Source of the DNA: Verrucomicrobia bacterium UBA1263
GTDB taxonomy: Bacteria; Verrucomicrobiota; Verrucomicrobiia; Limisphaerales; UBA1412
Direction of reading: 5' to 3'
NCBI GenBank assembly: GCA_002308515.1
Contig: DBVN01000005.1
Span: 1 to 8,544, forward strand
Length of the DNA: 8,544 nt
Shown: piece by piece, positions 1 to 5,601 of the stretch
Layout of the letters: every line of letters starts with the position of its first letter
Position numbering within the stretch: position 1 is the stretch's first letter
Notes under the pieces: model-generated
The model's input: only the letters and a program-made list of their open reading frames with translations
Databases searched by the model: none
What the model was told of the DNA's origin: nothing
Program-made: the position numbers and the translations under genes

Positions 1-728
1 GGAATAGCATGAACGGAGTTAAAACCTTTTGGGAATCGAATGTGCCAGATATAATCCCTTTCACCCCAAACATCTTGGAATACCCTATTAAATTTAACGA
101 TTTTATACTCATGGATTATTAGATGACTGTCATACACTCTCTCTGGAATGAATTTATCGGTAATCGGATAAACGGCAGCAAGAACAAATATCATCCCTCC
201 AAACAAACAAAAAACAAAAATCACACATCCTAATAGTAATAATATTGGTAATGATATGATCGAGATAAGTAAATTCCCAGGACGTTTGAAAAAGTTTTCC
301 AATTTTGCTATGAACACAAAGTGATTTTTCATTTCTCTAATAACATCAAAAAATACAATCACTAGCAAAAGTAATATAACACAGAGAATAAGTGATATAA
401 CACAGAAACTAACGAACTCCATTAAATCAGCAGCAACCATCTCCCAATTAAGACCAACAAGAAAAAAGCTCCCCCGTAATATAATCATAAACAGTAAACA
501 CCAAATAAGACCTCCATATAAAACCATCTCAAACAGCAAATATGACTTGGCGCGTCTTACCTTGCAAAGCTGCACGACTATATCAACGATGAACAATAAA
601 GATATGAAAATAAACCAACGTGAAGATTCACCGGGAACTATCAGCAGTGCAACTAAAAGAAGCAACACCACCCATCGAGCTGTTCGCACATTATGTTTTA
701 TAAAATTGATCACTCTATCCTTTAACAT
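1..728 (-). CDS. Multi-pass membrane protein of unknown family, 3' end outside window (partial)
   Basis: Reading the minus strand from an ATG at 728-726 gives 242 uninterrupted codons plus two bases to the left edge, so the C-terminus is missing. An in-frame TAA lies 24 bases upstream, which makes this ATG the most likely start, although no clear Shine-Dalgarno site precedes it. The N-terminus is basic (MLKDRVINFIKHNVRTAR). Strongly hydrophobic stretches follow at about residues 19-32, 38-55, 66-84, 105-128 and 153-186 (the last long enough for two helices), giving roughly five or six membrane passes. A more polar tail rich in charged and aromatic residues starts near residue 189 (PITDKFIPERVYDS). 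I recognise no family motif. Composition is much more AT-rich than nadC or the hydrolase gene, which suggests acquisition. It is divergent from the ATPase gene at 1107 and may share its control region. Being open over 728 bases of AT-rich DNA with coherent membrane topology makes it a convincing gene; function is unknown. Confidence 0.8.
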   Translation of the reverse strand, partial: MLKDRVINFIKHNVRTARWVVLLLLVALLIVPGESSRWFIFISLLFIVDIVVQLCKVRRAKSYLLFEMVLYGGLIWCLLFMIILRGSFFLVGLNWEMVAADLMEFVSFCVISLILCVILLLLVIVFFDVIREMKNHFVFIAKLENFFKRPGNLLISIISLPILLLLGCVIFVFCLFGGMIFVLAAVYPITDKFIPERVYDSHLIIHEYKIVKFNRVFQDVWGERDYIWHIRFPKGFNSVHAI

Positions 729-757
729 TTTAGAGACAAAAGAAATTTCTTAAAAAC

Positions 758-835
758 TCAACAAACCGGCAACAATGATAACCAGCAAACCAATCCATAC
801 AAGATCAAAAGGTTATTCTTATTTATTTTGATCAC
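758..835 (-). CDS. Possible 25-residue hydrophobic peptide
   Basis: A minus-strand frame starts with GTG at 835-833 and ends with TGA at 760-758. It encodes 25 residues: a short basic/polar head (V/MIKINKNN) followed by a hydrophobic stretch (LLILYGLVCWLSLLPVC) long enough for one membrane helix. A purine-rich run (AGAAGAAGAAAGAA) lies directly upstream but contains no GGAGG. The frame ends 29 bases before the start of the membrane gene at 728, in a different frame, so it could be a leader peptide, a small membrane peptide or simply chance in AT-rich DNA. No homology is claimed. Confidence 0.2.
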   Translation of the reverse strand: MIKINKNNLLILYGLVCWLSLLPVC

Positions 836-967
836 TTCTTTCTTCTTCTATCACATTCTTTCAATAAAGAGAAAATTGTTTCCCTTGCCTATAATGAAAG
901 AACACCACTCCGGAAAGATTGTTTCTTTTTTCAGACAGGAAGTTTTCGGAGATATTCCCTCAAAAAA

Positions 968-1068
968 TTTATCGGTTATAACTGATAAATCTGATTTTTT
1001 ATCAATTTTATCAGTTATATCGAATAAAATTTATTTTTTATGCTTGTTTATTCGATATACTGAATGAA
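968..1068. repeat. Three-copy palindromic operator-like array
   Basis: Three 22-bp elements start at 968, 1007 and 1047, so the period is 39 then 40 bases. Each is built from two inverted 13-base half-sites sharing a central TATA. Half-sites seen are TTTATCGGTTATA (968-980, plus), TTTATCAGTTATA (977-989 on minus; 1007-1019 on plus) and TTTATTCGATATA (1016-1028 on minus; 1047-1059 on plus). The right half of the third copy is degenerate (1056-1068). The 17-18 base spacers between copies are also alike, each with a T-rich core and TTTTTTAT. The array sits between divergent genes, and its last copy lies inside the putative promoter of the ATPase gene at 1107. This fits a cooperative repressor operator, possibly for autoregulation; the binding protein is unknown. 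Confidence 0.7.
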
Positions 1069-1072
1069 TAAT
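1044..1072 (+). promoter_or_regulatory. Putative sigma70-type promoter of the first ATPase gene
   Basis: TTGTTT (1044-1049) and AATAAT (1067-1072) are separated by 17 bases; the -10 differs from TATAAT at one position. This would start transcription near 1079, leaving a leader of about 28 bases with a strong GGAGG at 1095-1099, seven bases before the GTG start at 1107. The third palindrome (1047-1068) occupies nearly all of the promoter, so a bound protein should block RNA polymerase. Confidence 0.45.
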
Positions 1073-1106
1073 ATCCCTCGCCATGATGTGACATGGAGGT
1101 GGATCA

Positions 1107-2321
1107 GTGATCAAACGTGAATCTTATCTAAAACAAATCGAACCCTTTATCGGCTGTGACTTGATCAAAGTGATAACCGGGATACGCCGCTGCGGAAAAT
1201 CTGTCATCTTGCGGCTGGTTCGTGAAAAACTGCTTGATTCCGGTATCAAGGCCAAACAAATCATCAGCTTTAATTTTGAGGATATGCGGTACAACAGCCT
1301 TTGCACCGCGGAGGCTCTGCATCAGGAAATACTGCGTCTGACTCAAGATCTTAAAGGAAAGGTCTATCTTTTCTTTGACGAGATCCAGGAAGTGAAAGAC
1401 TGGGAAAAATGTCTCTCTTCCCTGCGTGTGAAACTGGACTGCGATATCTATATCACCGGTTCCAACGCAAAACTGCTTTCCGGAGAATTGGCTACACGGC
1501 TGGCCGGACGATATGTCGAATTTACGATCTACCCGTTCTCCTTTTCAGAATTCCGCTCTCTGTATCTGCTGTCGCATCCCCAGGCAAATGATCCAGAATG
1601 CTTTCATCAATATCTAACCCTGGGAGGGATGCCGTTTCTTCATAACTTGAACTATGAGGAGTCCCCCTGCCGTCAATACCTGCTGGACCTGTTCGATTCC
1701 GTGCAGCTGAAAGACATCGCTAAACGATACAGTGTCCGTGATGTAGATCTGCTGAGCCGGCTGATCGAATATGTCATCCAGAATACAGGCATGACTTTTT
1801 CGGCAACGTCCCTGGCTAAGTTTTTCAAAAGCGAACAGCGCAAGGTATCTGTGGAAACACTGCTGAACTATCTGAAATACTGCGCGGATGCTTTTCTATT
1901 TTATCCTGTTAAACAGCAGAATCTTAAAGGAAAACAACTTCTGGTTTCCAATCAAAAATACTACATTGCTGACCACGGGATGCGGGACACGCTCTTCCAC
2001 TCCAACGCTCAGGACATCCACCAAACCCTGGAGAACATCGTTTACATGGAACTGCGGAGACGCTCCTATTCTGTCACTGTCGGCAAAGCCGGGGAAAAAG
2101 AGATAGATTTCGTCTGTGAAAAAGACGGACAAAGACTCTACGTTCAAGTCTGTTATCTGCTGGCCTCCGAAGAAACGGTACAGCGTGAGTTCGGTGCTTA
2201 TGACCTCGTGCGGGACAACTTTCCTAAATATGTTCTCTCACTGGACGAAATAGATTTCAGCAGAAACGGGATCAAGCATCTGAATATCAGAGATTTTTTG
2301 TTGGATCTGCAAGGGATTTAA
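1107..2321 (+). CDS. AAA+ ATPase with C-terminal DUF4143 domain (first copy)
   Basis: The product is a 404-residue P-loop ATPase of the COG1373-like group (AAA_14 plus DUF4143). Walker A is GIRRCGKS at 25-32, Walker B is VYLFFDEIQ at 86-94 (D91, E92), a sensor-like ITGSNAKLLS follows at 116-125, and RLAGRY at 131-136 supplies the probable arginine finger. The next motif, YPFSFSEF (142-149), is typical of the family. Residues about 200-265 form a winged-helix-like linker, and 305-350 resemble the PD-(D/E)XK-type fold of DUF4143, with E315 and D334 (KEIDF). Where nuclease-like relatives have E-x-K, this protein has QVC at 347-349, so metal-dependent cleavage is unlikely. The GTG start is chosen for GGAGG seven bases upstream. 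No partner gene is adjacent on the same strand. The cellular role of these ATPases is unknown; proposals include DNA binding or mobile-element maintenance. The family call is firm, the function is not. Confidence 0.9.
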   Translation: MIKRESYLKQIEPFIGCDLIKVITGIRRCGKSVILRLVREKLLDSGIKAKQIISFNFEDMRYNSLCTAEALHQEILRLTQDLKGKVYLFFDEIQEVKDWEKCLSSLRVKLDCDIYITGSNAKLLSGELATRLAGRYVEFTIYPFSFSEFRSLYLLSHPQANDPECFHQYLTLGGMPFLHNLNYEESPCRQYLLDLFDSVQLKDIAKRYSVRDVDLLSRLIEYVIQNTGMTFSATSLAKFFKSEQRKVSVETLLNYLKYCADAFLFYPVKQQNLKGKQLLVSNQKYYIADHGMRDTLFHSNAQDIHQTLENIVYMELRRRSYSVTVGKAGEKEIDFVCEKDGQRLYVQVCYLLASEETVQREFGAYDLVRDNFPKYVLSLDEIDFSRNGIKHLNIRDFLLDLQGI

Positions 2322-2621
2322 ACCCTGTCGGCTTTGGGGGGCATCCTGTGAACAAAACGCGGCACCCGCCAGCAAAGCCACGATGCCGCCTGGCATACGT
2401 TTGGGAAAACACAGATTCGACCCGTAAGCCGCGATCATCAAAAACACCATTAGAAAAGAAAACTTCTGATGGCATTTTGGGTATTTAGCGTAAATAAGAT
2501 ACCGGATGGGGCTTCTTCAACTCCTTATTGCAACGGGAGCCGTTTTGTGGCAACATCCTTCCCAGAAACGTGGAGCGGATCCTGTTCCACCTTTATCATA
2601 ACCGGAATTTGAATTAGCGAG
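2322..2621. other. Intergenic region, possible decayed permease fragment on minus strand
   Basis: Between the ATPase stop and the mini-YchF start I see no plus-strand gene, no convincing rho-independent terminator and no clear promoter. On the minus strand a frame opens after a TGA near 2510 and continues into the ATPase gene. Within it, 2459-2355 encodes a hydrophobic stretch (FLMVFLMIAAYGSN, then PKRMPGGIVALLAGAAF) that reminds me of the PGGLVAVLLGT region of nucleobase/anion permeases. It has no complete gene around it and the similarity is from memory, so this is at most a relic. The mini-YchF operon must be transcribed either from an unrecognised promoter here or by read-through. Confidence 0.3.
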
Positions 2622-3317
2622 ATGAAATTAGCAGTTTACCAAGTGCCGGGAGTCTCTCTCGGAAAACATAATGTGAAGGATCCTCGTCTGGACGCGGCGG
2701 ATAAGCTGGTCGAAGCCAAGAAGAAGATCTATGTTCAGGCCGATATTGTCGGCGAAGAGGATATGAAGGAAGCCGATGCCATCCTGGTGCCGGAGGAGCT
2801 CAAAGGCGACCTGGTGCTGCTGGATATGGAATTCCTGGAACTGCGTCTGGGCCGCGAGCAGTCGCCAGAGGAAAAGGCTTTGTTTGAAAAACTTTACGCC
2901 GCGCTGGAATCCGAAAAAGCTATCAGCGAACTCCCCCTTTCCGATGAGGAAAAAGCCCTGATGGGCAGTTATCAGTTCGTAACCAACCGCGCGATCGTCC
3001 CGCTGGCCAAAGGCGAAGATGTGGAACAGGCTATCGTGAAAGCCTACGACCAGGCCGGTTACATCAGCTTTCTGACCCTGGGCGGCAAAGAGAACCGCGC
3101 CTGGCCCATCCACAAAGGCACTGTGGCCGTGGATGCCGCGGGCACTGTCCATACCGATATGCAGAAGGGCTTTATCCGCGCCGAGATCATCAGCTACGCC
3201 GATCTGATCGAATGCGGCGGCGAGGTACAGGCCAAACGCGCCAACAAAGTCCGTTTGGAAACAAAAACTTACGTCATGCAGGACTATGACGTGGTCAACT
3301 TCCGCTTCAACCGCTAG
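2622..3317 (+). CDS. Mini-YchF: TGS/DUF933 protein lacking the GTPase core
   Basis: This 231-residue protein matches the C-terminal part of YchF/OLA1. Residues about 145-231 are the TGS-like DUF933 domain: GGKENRAWPIHKGT (154-167), AAGTVHTDMQKGFIRAE (172-188), GGEVQAK (199-205) and the ending DYDVVNFRFNR are near-diagnostic. Residues about 64-130 match the YchF helical coiled-coil arm, including LPLSDEEKALM (104-114). Full YchF is about 360 residues and begins with a P-loop (GxPNVGKS); here that loop and the following switch region are missing. Only DPRLD (20-24) and perhaps a relic DIVG (41-44) of the DxxG motif remain, and no NxxE base-recognition motif is seen. It therefore should not bind or hydrolyse nucleotide in the usual way. 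It may keep a ribosome- or protein-binding role through TGS. The ATG at 2622 has only a weak GAG-type ribosome site. nadC begins two bases after its stop, so the pair is almost certainly co-transcribed and perhaps translationally coupled. Confidence 0.85.
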   Translation: MKLAVYQVPGVSLGKHNVKDPRLDAADKLVEAKKKIYVQADIVGEEDMKEADAILVPEELKGDLVLLDMEFLELRLGREQSPEEKALFEKLYAALESEKAISELPLSDEEKALMGSYQFVTNRAIVPLAKGEDVEQAIVKAYDQAGYISFLTLGGKENRAWPIHKGTVAVDAAGTVHTDMQKGFIRAEIISYADLIECGGEVQAKRANKVRLETKTYVMQDYDVVNFRFNR

Positions 3318-3319
3318 TC

Positions 3320-4177
3320 ATGAATCTGACCCAACTGGATCCTCAACAGGTTGAACAAGCTGTCCGTACCGCTCTGGCGGAGGATGTCGGCACCGGTGAC
3401 GCGACGACTCTGGCTCTCGTCCCGGCGGAACTTCAGTCCGAAGCTGTCATGGCGGCCCGTGAACCCCTGACCGTCTGCGGTCTGGCCTTCGCAGTGGAAG
3501 CCTACCGTCAGCTGGATCCGACGACTCAGGTCACCCTCTGCTGCAAGGACGGTGACACTCTGGCCAAAGGTGATCCCCTGCTGAAGGTCAAAGGTCCCTC
3601 CCGCGCCCTGCTGACCGCCGAACGTGTCTCGCTGAACTTCCTGCAAAGACTCTCCGGCGTGGCTACCATCGCGCGCCGATTTGTGGATGAAGTCGCCGGC
3701 ACCAAGGCCAAGATCCTGGACACACGCAAAACACTCCCCGGCTGGAGGATGTTCGAGAAATACGCGGTGGCCAGCGGCGGCGCGACCAATCACCGGATCG
3801 GTCTGTATGACATGATCCTGATCAAGGACAATCACCTGGTCGCCCTGCGGGACGCGCAGCCCAACGCCGTGGCGGCCGCTGTGGCACGCGCACGCGCGGC
3901 TTATCCCCAGCTGAAGGTAGAGGTCGAAGCGGACAACCTGACGCAAGTGGCTCAGGCGGTGGAAGCCGGAGCGGATATCATCCTGCTGGACAACATGACC
4001 AATGAAATGATGCGCGAAGCCGTGCGGTCCGTCCAGGGACGCGCCCTGCTGGAAGCCAGCGGCGGAGTCAACCTGAAAACCGTTCGCGGCAAAGCGGAAA
4101 CCGGCGTGGACTTCATCTCCGTCGGCGCGCTGACCCATTCGGCTCCCTCCGTGGACATCGGTCTGGATTTCTTCTAA
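3320..4177 (+). CDS. nadC: Nicotinate-nucleotide pyrophosphorylase (quinolinate phosphoribosyltransferase)
   Basis: NadC (EC 2.4.2.19) converts quinolinate and PRPP to nicotinate mononucleotide, CO2 and pyrophosphate in the cytoplasm, the last pathway-specific step of de novo NAD synthesis. The 285-residue length is normal for the family. All signature motifs are present in order: EDVGTGDATT (21-30), ERVSLNFLQRLSG (101-113), TRKTLPG (135-141), GGATNHRIGLYD (153-164), IKDNH (168-172), EVEADN (201-206), LLDNM (222-226), EASGGV (245-250) and SVGALTHS (267-274). R102, R136, K137, H158, R159 and K169 are the basic residues expected around quinolinate and the PRPP phosphates, and the acids at 201/203 and D224 those expected near PRPP-Mg. 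The enzyme looks active. The ATG at 3320 lies two bases after the mini-YchF stop. nadA and nadB are not in the window. Codons are strongly GC-rich at third positions, like a resident gene. Confidence 0.97.
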   Translation: MNLTQLDPQQVEQAVRTALAEDVGTGDATTLALVPAELQSEAVMAAREPLTVCGLAFAVEAYRQLDPTTQVTLCCKDGDTLAKGDPLLKVKGPSRALLTAERVSLNFLQRLSGVATIARRFVDEVAGTKAKILDTRKTLPGWRMFEKYAVASGGATNHRIGLYDMILIKDNHLVALRDAQPNAVAAAVARARAAYPQLKVEVEADNLTQVAQAVEAGADIILLDNMTNEMMREAVRSVQGRALLEASGGVNLKTVRGKAETGVDFISVGALTHSAPSVDIGLDFF

Positions 4178-4205
4178 ACCGATCCGCATCCCCATTTTTC
4201 CGAGA

Positions 4206-4235
4206 CAAGGCGTTTTTGAGACAAAAAACGCCTTG
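4206..4235 (+). terminator. Hairpin downstream of nadC, probable terminator
   Basis: A perfect 12-bp stem pairs CAAGGCGTTTTT (4206-4217) with AAAAACGCCTTG (4224-4235) around a six-base loop (GAGACA). It begins 28 bases after the nadC stop. The following tract (CCGCTTTCT) has few T residues, so termination may be partial. A TTG within the right arm (4233) opens an in-frame extension of the downstream ATPase gene, but that is not a credible start. Confidence 0.6.
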
Positions 4236-4277
4236 CCGCTTTCTAAAGTAAACAAGATAAAAGAGTTGATTATTGTG

Positions 4278-4306
4278 TTGACAATTTTGGAATCAGATTC
4301 CAAAAT
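4278..4306 (+). promoter_or_regulatory. Putative promoter of the second ATPase gene
   Basis: A consensus TTGACA (4278-4283) is followed after 17 bases by CAAAAT (4301-4306), a four-of-six match to TATAAT. Transcription would start near 4313, giving a very short leader of about ten bases before the ATG at 4323. The spacer and -10 are almost fully covered by the palindrome at 4282-4308. Confidence 0.5.
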
Positions 4307-4308
4307 TG
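4282..4308. repeat. Perfect 27-bp palindrome, probable operator
   Basis: Arms CAATTTTGGAATC (4282-4294) and GATTCCAAAATTG (4296-4308) are exact inverted copies around a single A at 4295. It begins inside the -35 box and ends 14 bases before the ATPase start codon, so a dimeric protein bound there would block RNA polymerase. With a one-base loop it is unlikely to act as an RNA hairpin; a DNA-binding site is more plausible. Its sequence is unrelated to the three-copy element at 968-1068. Confidence 0.75.
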
Positions 4309-4322
4309 GCAAGGTTGCTCTT

Positions 4323-5477
4323 ATGAGTTTGCTGTTCAGAAATATAACAACTGTCATCAATGAACTGCTCTCCCAGTTCAGGATCATCACGCTGACCGGC
4401 CCGCGCCAGTCGGGCAAAACGACTCTCTGCAAGTCGATGTTCCCCGGTTTCGCATACGTCAACCTGGAAGATATTTCTCTTCGGGAACAAGTTAAAGCGG
4501 ATCCAAAAGCTTTCCTGACAGCCTATCCGGACGGTCTGATCATTGACGAGGTACACAACTATCCTGACTTGTTCTCATATCTGCAAGTCATTGCCGATCA
4601 GTATCCCAAGAGAAAATTCATTTTGACCGGCAGCAGCAATTTCAATCTGCTTGAAAGCATCACCCAATCACTGGCTGGCAGAACGGCTCTTCTATCCCTG
4701 ATGCCTTTCTCTTTCAGCGAAATACGCGATCAGATGCGGGATGTTTCCACCGATACACTTCTGCTTCGGGGATTCTATCCTTCTGTCTGGTGCGGAGGCC
4801 AAAACAGACGCTTCTTCTATCAAAACTACTATTCCACTTATGTGGAACGGGATGTGAGAAAAATCCTGAATGTCTCCAATTTGAACCTTTTCCAGACCTT
4901 TATCCGTCTGACCGCCGGGAGAGTCGGCTCGGAATTCAACGCCTCCGCGCTTTCCAACGAAGTGGGCATATCTTCTAAAACCGTTCAATCCTGGCTGTCC
5001 ATTCTCAGTGCTTCCTATATCACATTCACATTACCGCCGTTTTTTGAGAATCTCGGCAAGCGGCTGGTCAAATCTCCGAAAATCTACTTCTACGACACTG
5101 GGTTGCTCTGCTATCTGCTGGGGATCGAGAATGAACAGCAAATGAGTACCCATCCGCTGAGAGGGAATATTTTTGAAAACATGGTGATCGCGGAAGCCAT
5201 GAAACAGATCATCCATCAGGGCCGGATCCCTCAGCTGTATTTCTACCGGGATCGTTCTCAAAACGAGGTAGATCTGCTTTATCCCAAAGGGATAAACTAT
5301 GAGACGTTTGAAATCAAATCCAGTCAGACATTCTCCGCATCCTTTTTTGACGGCATCCATTATCTGAAAAACCTTCTCAAAGACCGGATCAGCCGCGGCG
5401 CTGTCATCTATGCCGGACGTGAGGAAAGTCTCCACTCCGAAAATGAGATCATCTATTACAAGAATCTCTCCCTCTAA
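4323..5477 (+). CDS. AAA+ ATPase with C-terminal DUF4143 domain (second copy)
   Basis: From the ATG at 4323 the product has 384 residues. I prefer this start over the in-frame TTG at 4233 because the TTG lies in the nadC hairpin and upstream of the promoter and palindrome; AAGG at 4311-4314 is a possible ribosome site. Walker A is GPRQSGKT (26-33), Walker B is LIIDEVH (72-78, D75 and E76), a sensor-like LTGSSN lies at 101-106, LAGR at 117-120 and PFSFSEI at 128-134. The linker includes the conserved YVERDVRKI (173-181) and a winged-helix-like segment around 200-240. DUF4143 ends the protein, with YFYDTGLLCYLLGI (255-268), E285 (GNIFENMV), D317 (NEVDLL) and E330/K332 (FEIKSS), so the E...D...ExK set of PD-(D/E)XK-like folds is complete, unlike in the ATPase at 1107. 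The two are distant paralogues, not a recent duplication. No partner gene is adjacent. Role unknown; DNA binding or nuclease-like activity is inference. Confidence 0.9.
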   Translation: MSLLFRNITTVINELLSQFRIITLTGPRQSGKTTLCKSMFPGFAYVNLEDISLREQVKADPKAFLTAYPDGLIIDEVHNYPDLFSYLQVIADQYPKRKFILTGSSNFNLLESITQSLAGRTALLSLMPFSFSEIRDQMRDVSTDTLLLRGFYPSVWCGGQNRRFFYQNYYSTYVERDVRKILNVSNLNLFQTFIRLTAGRVGSEFNASALSNEVGISSKTVQSWLSILSASYITFTLPPFFENLGKRLVKSPKIYFYDTGLLCYLLGIENEQQMSTHPLRGNIFENMVIAEAMKQIIHQGRIPQLYFYRDRSQNEVDLLYPKGINYETFEIKSSQTFSASFFDGIHYLKNLLKDRISRGAVIYAGREESLHSENEIIYYKNLSL

Positions 5478-5524
5478 AACCGGAATTTTCACCGACAAAA
5501 TCCTCATTGTACTTCAGGGCTTTC

Positions 5525-5553
5525 TTGCTTTGGCACCGAAAAACTTGTAGAAT
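5525..5553 (+). promoter_or_regulatory. Possible promoter of the GH106 gene
   Basis: TTGCTT (5525-5530) and TAGAAT (5548-5553) are separated by 17 bases. The -10 is a five-of-six match, while the -35 matches only in TTG. The leader would be about 40 bases. No ribosome site stands out before the ATG at 5602. No operator or catabolite-control site was recognised in the 124-base gap after the ATPase stop. Confidence 0.3.
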
Positions 5554-5601
5554 CCGCGCAGAGTTTTTAGGTACTGTGCCTTATCAGCTCTGGCAAAATT
5601 T

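Noticed and set aside
547..753. 68-codon plus-strand frame
   Set aside because: It lies opposite the membrane-protein gene, has no membrane or domain character and no ribosome site.
828..1067. 79-codon plus-strand frame
   Set aside because: It runs straight through the palindromic array in AT-rich DNA and lacks a ribosome-binding site; its codons are explained by the repeats.
968..1068. CRISPR array or replication iterons
   Set aside because: Three units only, palindromic with short similar T-rich spacers and no cas or rep gene; position over a promoter fits an operator better.
2330..2387. GGCTTTG/CAAAGCC and GGCATC/GATGCC inverted matches after the first ATPase
   Set aside because: The arms are in an order that cannot nest into one stem, the loops are about 36 bases and there is no T-tract, so this is not a supported terminator.
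2628..3152. 174-codon minus-strand frame
   Set aside because: Shadow of the mini-YchF gene.
3314..4462. 382-codon minus-strand frame
   Set aside because: It is antisense to nadC, the hairpin and the start of the second ATPase; no recognisable protein, while nadC on the plus strand is certain.
4173..5487. Similar CTAAA(A)CCG strings after nadC and after the second ATPase, as a possible target-site duplication
   Set aside because: The similarity is short, imperfect and centred on TAA stop codons; chance is enough to explain it.
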